Shown: positions 21,631-31,059, counted from the first letter of the stretch. The stretch is DNA of 64,000 nt from Paracoccaceae bacterium (GCA_014323785.1 JACONJ010000058.1:1-64000); one strand, 5' to 3'. Numbers and translations: made by a program. Notes: a model not told the origin generated them from the letters alone.

Positions 21631-22943
21631 TGCGTCGGCTCCTCATAAGTGACGTGCACGGGAACCCCATCGGTGACGAACTCCTGCCCGACGGTGATAA
21701 CATCAACCTGATCCGGCAGCCCCGCAAGCAATACGCCACGCGGCGTGTCGCGCAGCATAGAGACCGCCATGAACTGTGCGACACTGTCTTCGGTGGCAAT
21801 GCGAACGCCCAGCACCCCGGTGTCATCCAGGGTCAGCGCGGAGCCTGGCAGCAGATGCGCGGGCGTGCCCGCGGCAGAGATCAGGATATCAGCCGTCTGG
21901 CCATCACGAATGGCCAGATCGGGGTTGTCAACCTCAATCTCTACCCGGAACGTACGGGTTTGCGGGTCAGCAGAACGGGACAGGAACACGACATTGCCCC
22001 GAACGTCCGCGCCAGTTGCCAGGCGTGCGCCCGCCGGGGCACCGGTTTTTACCCGGTCAACCTGCGCCTCGGGCACGAATCCAACCAGTTTGATCGGGTC
22101 AAGCTGGATGACGGTGGCACAATGTGCGCCAGTCTGCATCAGTGCGCCCAACTCGGCAGTGTCGCTTTCCAGATGGCCGGCAAACGGCGCGTGGATATTC
22201 AGGCGCCCGATGTCTTCCTCGGCGCGCAGCACAACGGCTTCGGCGGCACGAATACCGCTCTGGGCACTTTGGATGCCCGCCTCGGCGGCTTGAACGCCGG
22301 CCGTGGCGGATTCGATCACGGCCTCTGCGGCACTGACAGCAGCAGCGGCACTGGCCGCACGGGTTTCCGAGGCAAAGCCGCTTTCGCTTAACCGGCTGGC
22401 GGCATTGCCGTCAATCCGCGCCGCGGTCAGGCTGGCTTCGGCTTCGGCCAGCCGGGCACGGGCGACGGGCAGCTGGGCCATGGCCTCGGGCAGCCGGGCC
22501 CTGGCCTCTAACAGCCTGGCTTCGGCTTCGGCCAGGGCGGCGGCCCTGGTCCCGGGGTCGATCCGGCACAGGAGCTGCCCCTGCTCTACGAAAGCTCCCG
22601 CACGAATGGGATCAGAGATGATGCGGCCGGTGGTTTCGGCCTGCACATCAACCTGCCGCAGTGCTTCGGTCCGGCCGCGCAGTAAAACGGCGTTTTCCGC
22701 AACCGAGGCCGTGCTGCGCCGGGCCACAACGTGTACGGCCCCGGGTACCTCGTCGGCCAGTGTGGCGGCACCAGACCCGGCGGTTGCGGTATCCTCGACG
22801 GTTGCGTCGGCCATGGCGGCCATATCGGCATCATCCCCGCCGCCAAAGCGGGCGGCGAAATCCACAAGTGCCTGGCGGTCCAAAAGGATGAAATAGAGCG
22901 CGACACAGACGACCACTGCGGTAACAATCGGGAAAAGTTTCAT
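21627..22943 (-). CDS. efflux RND transporter periplasmic adaptor subunit
   Basis: Membrane-fusion protein layout with coiled coil rich in AEARLLEARARLPEA; overlaps the RND permease by ATGA (4 bp). Confidence 0.9.
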   Translation of the reverse strand: MKLFPIVTAVVVCVALYFILLDRQALVDFAARFGGGDDADMAAMADATVEDTATAGSGAATLADEVPGAVHVVARRSTASVAENAVLLRGRTEALRQVDVQAETTGRIISDPIRAGAFVEQGQLLCRIDPGTRAAALAEAEARLLEARARLPEAMAQLPVARARLAEAEASLTAARIDGNAASRLSESGFASETRAASAAAAVSAAEAVIESATAGVQAAEAGIQSAQSGIRAAEAVVLRAEEDIGRLNIHAPFAGHLESDTAELGALMQTGAHCATVIQLDPIKLVGFVPEAQVDRVKTGAPAGARLATGADVRGNVVFLSRSADPQTRTFRVEIEVDNPDLAIRDGQTADILISAAGTPAHLLPGSALTLDDTGVLGVRIATEDSVAQFMAVSMLRDTPRGVLLAGLPDQVDVITVGQEFVTDGVPVHVTYEEPTQ

Positions 22944-23191
22944 CGGAAGCCTCGTTTGCCCGCCGCCGGCAGGCGACAGAATGATGGAGATGCCTTTGGG
23001 CGTTCAGGTGTCTTGCGCTGAATTGCTGTGCGCAAGTTAACCCTCTCTCCCAAAGGGTGCAACACAGAATGGCACAGTGCGGTCGATTGATTTTTGCGCC
23101 GGCGGGTCTTGGCAATCGGCGGTGTTTTGGGTTAGGGTGGCAGGAATGATAGTCGGGTAAAGCCAGGATGCGGGTTCAGGGGCAAAAAACA

Positions 23192-23878
23192 ATGTCCGAC
23201 AGTGACAGTTTCTTCAACGACATCTCGGAAGAGGTCCGCCGTGACCGGCTGTTCACGCTGCTGCGCCGGTGGGGCTGGGTCGGTGTTCTGGCGATCCTTG
23301 CGCTTGTCGGCGGTACCGCCTATATCGAACTCCGCCGTAGCCAGGCCGCGGCCAGTGCCGAAGCCTTTGGCGATGCGCTTCTGGCGGCGTTCGGTCAAGA
23401 GACGCCCGCCGAACGGCTGGCCGCGCTTGCGGCGATCCCGGCGGATACGCCGGAGGCCGGGATTATCCTGGCATTTTTGCAGGCGGGTGAGGAGGCCCTG
23501 GATATCGGCCCCGGTGGCACAGCCCGCGCCCCCGGGGCGGCGGCACGGCTGCGCGCGTTGGCAGGGCGTGCCGATCTGCCCGTGCGCTACCGGGATTTGG
23601 CACGTTTGCAGGCGCACCTGCTGGACCCGGCCGTGCCGGACGAAGCTTTGCAGATGCTGGATGAACTGGCCCGCCCCGGTGCGCCTTACCGCGCTTTGGC
23701 GATGGAACAGCAGGCCTATGTTCACCTGTCCGTGGGAGAGACCGAGGCCGCGATCACGCTTCTGCGCCGCGTCCAGGAAGAGCCGCAGGTGCCACCAGGC
23801 TTGCACCAGCGCGCCTTGCAGCTGATTGTGGCACTGGAAGCGGGTGTCACCCTGACAGAGAACAGCCCGCCAGAGTGA
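23192..23878 (+). CDS. YfgM-like tetratricopeptide repeat membrane protein
   Basis: MSDSDSFFNDISEEVRRDRLFTLLRRWGWVGVLAILALVGGTAYIELRR single TM then alpha-helical repeats; located directly upstream of bamB as usual. Confidence 0.8.
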   Translation: MSDSDSFFNDISEEVRRDRLFTLLRRWGWVGVLAILALVGGTAYIELRRSQAAASAEAFGDALLAAFGQETPAERLAALAAIPADTPEAGIILAFLQAGEEALDIGPGGTARAPGAAARLRALAGRADLPVRYRDLARLQAHLLDPAVPDEALQMLDELARPGAPYRALAMEQQAYVHLSVGETEAAITLLRRVQEEPQVPPGLHQRALQLIVALEAGVTLTENSPPE

Positions 23879-23941
23879 TCCGGAGTGATCCGGCTGGGCA
23901 AAATGGCACAAACGCGCATGAAGATTTCCAGGAAGATAAAT

Positions 23942-25300
23942 ATGTTCCGTACCGGATTTTGGGGATTGGGCCTGCTGCTTGGCCTTGCGGCCTGTGATCA
24001 GGACGCGACGCTGGAGGGCGAAAGGTTCGGGACACGGGTTCCCTTGGCCGAGACCTTTCCCGCCGATATAAACCCGAATGCCGAGGTCGCGCCCAGGGGC
24101 ACACCGGGGGACACTGTCGGCGCAGGCCCGCGGGAGATCACGCTGCCGCCGCCCGTTGTGAATGCCGATTGGATGCAACGCGCCGCCAATATCCGCAATT
24201 TGCCCCCCCATGTTGCGCTGTCCGCCGCACCGCAAGAGATCTGGGCGGTCGCTATCGGCCAGGGCAACAGCCGCCGAAACCGGATTACCGCTGATCCCGT
24301 GGTCACCGATGGACGGATCTTTACACTTGATGCAGATGCGGGGGTGCGCGCGACGGCCACCTCGGGGGGGGCGTTGTGGTCCGTGGATCTGACCCCGGGT
24401 TTTGAGCACGGCAGCGGCGGGGCCTCGGGTGGTGCGCTTGCGGTGGCTGGCCCGACCGTTTTTGCCACGACTGGTTATGGAGAGCTGGTGGCCCTGAACG
24501 TCGCCGACGGATCAGAGTGCTGGCGGCAGCGGCTTGGGGCCGGGATTACCGCGCCGACCATCGCCAATGACACCGCCTATATCGTCAGCCGCGACAATCA
24601 GGCCTGGGCCATCGATATCAGCAACGGACGCATCCGCTGGCAATTGCCAGCCGCCCCCACCACGGGTGCGGTTCTCAGCGGCGGTGCGGCCCCTGCGATC
24701 ACTGACCGTCTGGTCATCTTTCCGCTTGGTTCGGGCGAGCTGGTCGGGGCGTTGCGCTTGTCTGGTGTGCGGGTTTGGGCAACCACGGTGGCGGGCGGGC
24801 GGCGCGGCGTGGCCTATAACAATCTTGCCGATATTACCGCAGATCCGGTTGTGGATGGCGATGTGATTTATGTTGGCAACCAGTCGGGCCGTGTTGTCGC
24901 GTTAGAGGCGGCCTCGGGGCAGAGGATCTGGACCGCGACCGATGGGGCCTACTCTCCGGTGCTGCCTGTGGGCGACAGCGTTTTCTTTGTCTCTGACCGC
25001 AATGAGCTCGTGCGTCTGGATGCCGAAACTGGCGCACGGATTTGGGGAACCGACCTGCCGCTGTATGTGCGGAATCGCGAACGCCGCCGCAAGGCCGTGT
25101 TTACCCATTTCGGCCCGATCCTGGCTGGCGACCGGTTGGTGGTGGGCTCGGGCGACGGGCTGATCCGCATGTTCGCCCCCGAAAGCGGGGAGCTGGTTTT
25201 AACCCTGCCCTTGCCGGGCGGGGCGGCAGCCAGTCCGGTTGTGGCGGGTGGCGTGCTTTACGCGGTCAGCACGGATGGGCGGCTTCACGCCTATCGGTGA
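23942..25300 (+). CDS. bamB: outer membrane assembly lipoprotein BamB (PQQ-like beta-propeller)
   Basis: Lipobox LGLAAC; repeated WxxD/G propeller blades (GALWSVDL, IWTATDGAYSPVLPVGDSVFFVSDRNELVRLDAETG). Confidence 0.88.
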   Translation: MFRTGFWGLGLLLGLAACDQDATLEGERFGTRVPLAETFPADINPNAEVAPRGTPGDTVGAGPREITLPPPVVNADWMQRAANIRNLPPHVALSAAPQEIWAVAIGQGNSRRNRITADPVVTDGRIFTLDADAGVRATATSGGALWSVDLTPGFEHGSGGASGGALAVAGPTVFATTGYGELVALNVADGSECWRQRLGAGITAPTIANDTAYIVSRDNQAWAIDISNGRIRWQLPAAPTTGAVLSGGAAPAITDRLVIFPLGSGELVGALRLSGVRVWATTVAGGRRGVAYNNLADITADPVVDGDVIYVGNQSGRVVALEAASGQRIWTATDGAYSPVLPVGDSVFFVSDRNELVRLDAETGARIWGTDLPLYVRNRERRRKAVFTHFGPILAGDRLVVGSGDGLIRMFAPESGELVLTLPLPGGAAASPVVAGGVLYAVSTDGRLHAYR

Positions 25301-25330
25301 AGGGGGGCCGTCCTGGGGCGCGACTGGCCG

Positions 25331-25349
25331 GCCCCCGGCGGTGGTGCGG
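25331..25349. repeat. left copy of 19-bp direct repeat flanking the NYN cassette
   Basis: gcccccggcggtggtgcgg, identical to 27740-27758. Confidence 0.85.
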
Positions 25350-25356
25350 GCGTGGT

Positions 25357-26235
25357 TCACGCCCGTGGGGGCAAGAGTTCCGCGTGGTCGTATTGCGGCA
25401 GGAAGAACCCCCGGCGTTTCGGGATGGGGCGCGCGGAGGCTGTCACGGAACAGGTCATTGGACACGATGATCGCCTTGCGCTGTTCGGCCAGTTCAACGA
25501 TTCTGCGGTCAGCGACTGTTCCCGATTGTACGAGCTCAACATCAACGCTGCCGCCCAGTGCAGCGGCCAGCTCCCCTTGATCCATGTGCCTGTTTGCAAC
25601 CTTGTAGCCGATGTTGGCGTCAAACACCACGGTGGGCGTTACGCCCTCCGCCTTCAAAAGCTGCAGGATGGCCTTGACGGAATCCAAACTGGCATAATTG
25701 TCATCGCCCCAATGCGCCACGTTTGAACCGTCAACGACAGCCGTCCGGTTATCCCAGCGTATGGGGGATTTATCAACTTGCCGGTCAGGGATGGCTTCAC
25801 CCGCCATGGCTTCCCATGTCTTGATCTTCCGGTTTCTGTAGTAGGGATTGCGTAGTAGGGATTGCCTCGGGGTCCGGTACCCGCCCGATATTTTTCGTCG
25901 TAAAGAGTATAGTTCAGTTTTATCAGCACATTGGCCGTTTTGAATTTGTCCACCGCCAGCCTGCGCAGTTGCGATTCTGCGGTACTTTGCTCATCACACT
26001 TATACTTCACCCAGCCCAATTCCTTAACATGATACCCTCGGACAAAGTTAGTGCGCGTGATCTCAAAGATCGCGCCACGCCTGACCATATCCTTTGTTCT
26101 GCTTCGGGCATGATCGATGTCCTCTGCGCGGCGTCTTCTTGCCGCTTCCTCTTTTCGCTTACGTAAGGCTCTTTTTCCAAAGCCAAACCACCAGACGCCC
26201 CCAATTATCACCGCAAGGACAATCAAAAATTCCAT
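25357..26235 (-). pseudogene. NYN/Zc3h12a-like ribonuclease, membrane-anchored, copy A (two frameshifts)
   Basis: ORFs 25654-26283 and 25199-25807 rejoin if one copy of the tandem gtagtagggattgc (25838-25851/25852-25865) is removed, giving ..GNPYYRNRKIKTWEAMAGEAIPDRQ..; C-terminus shifted by a 2-nt deletion relative to copy B (ggggcgcgcgg vs ggggcgtgcgcgg). Motifs VVDGSNVAHWG, TVVFDANIG, VADRRIVELAEQRKAIIVSNDLFRDSL. Confidence 0.88.
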
Positions 26236-26354
26236 AGCCAGCCTCCAATACCAAAACCGCCCCGCACATGGGGCATACAGCACCGGATGTCAACATTCCC
26301 TTTCGAGATGACCCGCCGCGACGGGCCACTCCCTGACGGTGGCGCGGGCGTGGT

Positions 26355-27551
26355 TCACGCCCGTGGGTGCAAGAGCTCCGCGTGGTCGTATTGCGGCAGG
26401 AAGAACCCCCGGCGTTTCGGGATGGGGCGTGCGCGGAGGCTGTCACGGAACAGGTCATTGGACACGATGGTCGCCTTGCGCTGTTCGGCCAGTTCAACGA
26501 TTCTTCGGTCAGCGACTGTTCCCGATGGTACGACCTCAACGGCAACACCGCCGCCCAAGGCTGTGGCCATCTCCCCCTGATCCATGTGCCTGTTTTCAAC
26601 CTTGTAGCCGATGTTGGCGTCAAACACGACGGTGGGCGTTACGCCCTCCGCCTTCAAAATCTGCAGGATGGCCTTGACGGAGGCTAAACGGGCAAAATCC
26701 TCGGATGGGCGGGTTAATGCTTCCTCCATCAAATCACTCAACCTCTTCACCCAAGCCCTCTTAATCTTATCCTCAAAAGTCTCCAGATGATCCCTCAACG
26801 TCTCCGATAAAACCCCCTCCAACTTATCCTCAAAAGTCTTCATAACATGCACATATATCGGCAAAAGAAGTGCCTTCCGCCTACTATCAAACCAGAGATT
26901 GAGATACTTTCCAGGATCCTTGTTAAGAAGAGCCCATGAAAGGTGTTCAAGAGCCTCTGAAAGATGTTTCACTTCTGCATCGATGTGTTTCATTTCCGCA
27001 TTGAACGCATCACCGCCCCAATGTGTCACGTTTGAACCGTCAACGACAGCCACCCGGTCATCCCAGCGTATGGGGGATTTATCAACCTGCTGTTCAGGGA
27101 TGGCTTCACCCGCCATGGCTTGCCAGTTATTGACGACCGTTTTGGTTTTGTATCTGTGGGTTTCGGTGGGACTAACGCGACGGCCTGTGCCGCCAGTGGT
27201 CGTCTTATAGCGTTCTTCTTCCTGGCTAAAATTATGGCTTAGTTTCGTTAGGACATTGGCCGTTTTGAATTTATCGGCTGCCAGCCTGAGCAACTGTTGT
27301 TCCGCATCACCTCGCTCATAACATTCACACTTCAACCAGCCCAATTCTTTCACGTGATGCCCTTGGACACCGGAAGCGGTTGTGATCTCAAAGATCGCGC
27401 CACGCCTGACCAAATCCTCTGCACTGGCTCGGCCCTGCTTTATGAGCTTTGCGGGGCGGTTTCTTGCCTCTTCCTCTTGTCGCTTACGCCTGGCTTTTTC
27501 TGAGCTAAACCACGAGACGCAGATGACGCCAAAGAAAAGAACGGAGTACAA
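26355..27551 (-). CDS. NYN/Zc3h12a-like ribonuclease domain protein, membrane-anchored, copy B (start codon uncertain, TTG at 27551)
   Basis: N-terminal hydrophobic segment then RRGAIFEITTASGVQGHHVKELGW (shared with copy A), nuclease motifs VVDGSNVTHWGG, TVVFDANIGYK, VADRRIVELAEQRKATIVSNDLFRDSL. Confidence 0.72.
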   Translation of the reverse strand: MYSVLFFGVICVSWFSSEKARRKRQEEEARNRPAKLIKQGRASAEDLVRRGAIFEITTASGVQGHHVKELGWLKCECYERGDAEQQLLRLAADKFKTANVLTKLSHNFSQEEERYKTTTGGTGRRVSPTETHRYKTKTVVNNWQAMAGEAIPEQQVDKSPIRWDDRVAVVDGSNVTHWGGDAFNAEMKHIDAEVKHLSEALEHLSWALLNKDPGKYLNLWFDSRRKALLLPIYVHVMKTFEDKLEGVLSETLRDHLETFEDKIKRAWVKRLSDLMEEALTRPSEDFARLASVKAILQILKAEGVTPTVVFDANIGYKVENRHMDQGEMATALGGGVAVEVVPSGTVADRRIVELAEQRKATIVSNDLFRDSLRARPIPKRRGFFLPQYDHAELLHPRA

Positions 27552-27583
27552 ACATACTTGTCAAGGATTCCATAGCCAGCCTC

Positions 27584-27687
27584 CAATACCAAACCCGCCC
27601 CTTACCTGGGGCACACGGCATTAGGTGTCAACCCTCAATACCAAACCCGCCCCTTACCTGGGGCACACGGCATCGGGTGTCAACCCT
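27584..27687. repeat. 52-bp tandem duplication upstream of NYN copy B
   Basis: caataccaaacccgccccttacctggggcacacggcattaggtgtcaaccct followed by the same unit with catcggg; two mismatches. Confidence 0.93.
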
Positions 27688-27739
27688 CCCGTTCGAAATA
27701 ATCCACCGCGGCGGGCCAGTTTCGACACCGCGCCGCGCC

Positions 27740-27758
27740 GCCCCCGGCGGTGGTGCGG
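27740..27758. repeat. right copy of 19-bp direct repeat flanking the NYN cassette
   Basis: gcccccggcggtggtgcgg, identical to 25331-25349. Confidence 0.85.
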
Positions 27759-27759
27759 C

Positions 27760-29322
27760 CTATTCCCACTCAATCGTGCCCGGTGGTTTGGATGTGATGT
27801 CGTAAGTCACACGGTTGATGCCCGGCACTTCATTGATCAGGCGCGCGGCGGTTTCCCCCAGAAACGCGTGGGAAAACGGATAGTAATCCGCCGTCATCCC
27901 GTCAACCGAGGTGACCGCCCGCAGCGCGCAGGCGTAATCATAGGTCCGCCCGTCACCCATCACGCCGACGGTGCGCACGGGCAGGATGGTGGCGAACGCC
28001 TGCCATATCCTGTCATAAAGCCCGTGTTTGCGGATTTGATCGATATAGACCGCATCGGCCCGGCGCAGGATGTCCAGCTTTTCGCGCGTGATCTCGCCGG
28101 GGCAGCGGATGGCCAGGCCAGGGCCGGGAAAGGGGTGGCGCCCGATGAAACCGGCGGGCAGGCCAAGCTCACGGCCAAGGGCGCGGACCTCATCCTTGAA
28201 CAGGTCGCGCAGGGGTTCCACCAGGCGCAGGCCCATCTTTTCAGGCAGGCCACCGACATTATGGTGCGATTTGATGGTGGCCGAGGGGCCACCGGAGGTG
28301 CTGACGCTTTCAATCACATCGGGATAGAGCGTTCCTTGGGCCAGAAACGCGGCCCCCGCGATCCCGTCGGCGTGTGCCTGGAACACGTCGATGAAGAGCT
28401 TCCCGATGATCTTGCGTTTGGTTTCGGGGTCACTTACGCCATCGAGTGCGGACAGGAACCTCTCGGCTTCGTCCGCGTGGATCAGGGGGATGTTGTAATG
28501 CTCGCGGAACATCGAGACGACCTCTTCCGCTTCATTCAACCGCATCAGCCCATGATCGACGAAGACGCAGGTGAGTTGTGCGCCAATGGCCTGGTGGATC
28601 AGGACGGCAGCGACCGAGGAATCAACCCCCCCCGATAGCGCACAGATCACCCTTTGGTCGCCGACCTGTGCGCGGATGTTCCGGATCGCCTCTTGCCGAT
28701 AGGCCCCCATGGTCCAGTCGCCGGTGAAGCCCGCCAGCCGCACGAAGTTTTTATAAAGTGTTCGGCCGTTCGGGGTGTGGTGCACCTCGGGGTGGAACTG
28801 CACGGCATAGAAATGCTGGCCAGGGTCGGCCGTGATGGCATAAGGCGCGTTGGGCGACGTGCCATAAACCTTGAACCCCGGCGGGATTGCCGAGACGTGG
28901 TCGCCATGGCTCATCCAGACCTGCTCGCGGACGTCCTGGAACCATCCGTTCAACAGGTCGATCCTGTCCCCAGTCGGTGTCACATAGGCACGCCCAAACT
29001 CGGCCGTACCATGCTCCCGCGTGACCCTGCCGCCCAGCATCTGCATCATCACCTGCTGGCCGTAGCATATGCCCAGGATCGGCACACCCAGGTCAAAAAC
29101 CCCCTTGGGCGGCCGGGGGGCACCCGCCTCGATGACCGAGGCAGGACCACCAGAGAAAATCACCGCCTTTGGCGCGAAATCGGCAAGGAAATCTTCGGTG
29201 ATTGTTTGGCAGGGATGAATTTCGCAATAAACGCCCAGCTCACGCAGGCACCGGGCGATCAATTGCGTGACCTGGCTGCCGAAATCGATGATCAAAAGGC
29301 GGTCATAAGGGGTGCTGCTCAT
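27760..29322 (-). CDS. guaA: GMP synthase (glutamine-hydrolysing)
   Basis: [62 protein letters not shown], terminus [21 protein letters not shown] at 29322. Confidence 0.97.
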   Translation of the reverse strand: MSSTPYDRLLIIDFGSQVTQLIARCLRELGVYCEIHPCQTITEDFLADFAPKAVIFSGGPASVIEAGAPRPPKGVFDLGVPILGICYGQQVMMQMLGGRVTREHGTAEFGRAYVTPTGDRIDLLNGWFQDVREQVWMSHGDHVSAIPPGFKVYGTSPNAPYAITADPGQHFYAVQFHPEVHHTPNGRTLYKNFVRLAGFTGDWTMGAYRQEAIRNIRAQVGDQRVICALSGGVDSSVAAVLIHQAIGAQLTCVFVDHGLMRLNEAEEVVSMFREHYNIPLIHADEAERFLSALDGVSDPETKRKIIGKLFIDVFQAHADGIAGAAFLAQGTLYPDVIESVSTSGGPSATIKSHHNVGGLPEKMGLRLVEPLRDLFKDEVRALGRELGLPAGFIGRHPFPGPGLAIRCPGEITREKLDILRRADAVYIDQIRKHGLYDRIWQAFATILPVRTVGVMGDGRTYDYACALRAVTSVDGMTADYYPFSHAFLGETAARLINEVPGINRVTYDITSKPPGTIEWE

Positions 29323-29523
29323 GCGCCTGACACTAGGGGCAATGCCGCCCCCCGCACAAGCCCGGCCGCCGCACGGCTGCCCGCCTTGCGCTTGCCCGCC
29401 TGGTGATGATTGAATGCAAAAGGCAGATGTCGCTTTTTCGTTTGGGATGCCGCAATCGGTGTACATCTGATAAGGTGTCGGGTGTACACTTTGCATCATC
29501 ACGGGAACGGCATAGGATTGGGC

Positions 29524-31059
29524 ATGGCAAAAGCACGGCGCAGGGCCCGGGGCGGGGGCGCGGCACGGCGCGCGGAACGCAGCGCGGTGCGCATTGAAAC
29601 CGCGCGCTTCATCGAACGCAATATCCCCAATCTCGATGTTCTGAACAGCGAAGCAATCGAGATTATTGAGGCCAATGCCGAAACCGTGCTGGAGGAGATA
29701 GGCGTCAATTTCGTCGAAAACCCGGAGGCACTGGTGCGCTGGCGCACGGCGGGGGCCGATGTGGATGGCGAACGGGTGCGCCTTCCCAGGGGGCTTGCGC
29801 GCAGCCTTTGTGCCACCGCCCCGGCGCGGTTCACCCAACTGGCCCGCGCCCCTGGAAAAAGCGTTGAGATCGGCGGCACATCCCTGGTTCTGGCACCAGT
29901 CTATGGTCCGCCCTTTGTCCGGGATGTCAAAGGCGGGCGACGCTACGCAACGATGGCTGATTTTGACATGTTCGTCAAACTGGGCTACATGTCGAAATGG
30001 CTGCACCATTCCGGCGGCACAGTGTGTGAGCCGACGGATGTGCCCGTGAACAAGCGCCATCTTGATATGCTCTACGCCCATATGTCGCTTAGCGACAAGC
30101 CGTTCATGGGCTCAGTGACCGAGGCCAGCCGCGCCGCCGATTCCGTTGATATGTGCAGGATTCTGTTCGGTACCGACACGGTTGCCCAGAGTGCCGTGAT
30201 GACCTCGCTTATCAACATCAACTCCCCCCTGACCTTTGATAATGTGATGATGGGCGCGTTAGAGGTTTATGCCGCGGCGGGCCAGGCCACGATCATCTCT
30301 CCCTTCATCGTCGGCGGGGCGATGGCACCCGTCAGCGTGATGGGAACATTGACACAGGTTCTGGCAGAGGTTCTTGCCGGTGTTGCCTACAGCCAGATCA
30401 TCCGCCCCGGTGCGCCCGTGATCTTCGGGGCCTTCGTCACGTCAATCGACATGAATTCAGGTGCGCCCACCTTCGGTACGCCAGAGGCCAGCCAGATCAC
30501 CTATGGTGCGGGGCAATTGGCCCGGCGCCTGGGGGTGCCCTATCGCTCTGCCGGGGCGTTCAACGGCTCTAAGCTGCCCGACGCGCAGGCAGCCTATGAG
30601 ACCGCCAACTCCTTGAACGCGGGGCTGCTCTCGGGGGTCAATTTTATGCTGCATTCCTGTGGCTGGCTCGAGGGCGGGCTGGTCTCCAGCCCCGAAAAAT
30701 TCGTCATGGATGCCGACCAGCTGGGCATCCTGCATCGCTTGGCGGCGGGCGTTGACACCAGGGAAGCCGCCCATGCCATGGACGCGATTCGAGAGGTCGG
30801 GCCGGGAGGGCATTACCTGGGCTGTGCCCACACCCGGGACCATTTCAAATCTGCCTTCTGGCGCAGCGACCTTTTGGATTACAAACCATATGAGACCTGG
30901 CTGGATGAGGGCGGGCGCGATACCCAGGCCCTGGCGGCGGCGCGGGTGCAGAAGCTTCTGGCCGATTATCAGCAGCCGCATCTTGACCCGGCCATTGATG
31001 AGGCGTTGAAAGCCTTTGTGGCCAGGCGGAAATCCTCTATGCCTGACGCTTTCATCTGA
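29524..31059 (+). CDS. trimethylamine methyltransferase family protein (MttB-like, no in-frame amber codon)
   Basis: [74 protein letters not shown] typical of COG5598. Confidence 0.88.
   Translation: MAKARRRARGGGAARRAERSAVRIETARFIERNIPNLDVLNSEAIEIIEANAETVLEEIGVNFVENPEALVRWRTAGADVDGERVRLPRGLARSLCATAPARFTQLARAPGKSVEIGGTSLVLAPVYGPPFVRDVKGGRRYATMADFDMFVKLGYMSKWLHHSGGTVCEPTDVPVNKRHLDMLYAHMSLSDKPFMGSVTEASRAADSVDMCRILFGTDTVAQSAVMTSLININSPLTFDNVMMGALEVYAAAGQATIISPFIVGGAMAPVSVMGTLTQVLAEVLAGVAYSQIIRPGAPVIFGAFVTSIDMNSGAPTFGTPEASQITYGAGQLARRLGVPYRSAGAFNGSKLPDAQAAYETANSLNAGLLSGVNFMLHSCGWLEGGLVSSPEKFVMDADQLGILHRLAAGVDTREAAHAMDAIREVGPGGHYLGCAHTRDHFKSAFWRSDLLDYKPYETWLDEGGRDTQALAAARVQKLLADYQQPHLDPAIDEALKAFVARRKSSMPDAFI

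Noticed and set aside
23873-23892. agtgatccgg direct tandem at the end of the YfgM-like gene
   Set aside because: Only two 10-bp copies around a stop codon; too short to interpret
27625-28638. 337-aa + strand ORF
   Set aside because: Antisense to the strongly supported guaA coding sequence
27760-30081. N-terminal extension of guaA to 30081
   Set aside because: The conserved GuaA N-terminus ([29 protein letters not shown]) starts at the ATG at 29322; upstream sequence overlaps the divergent MttB-like gene
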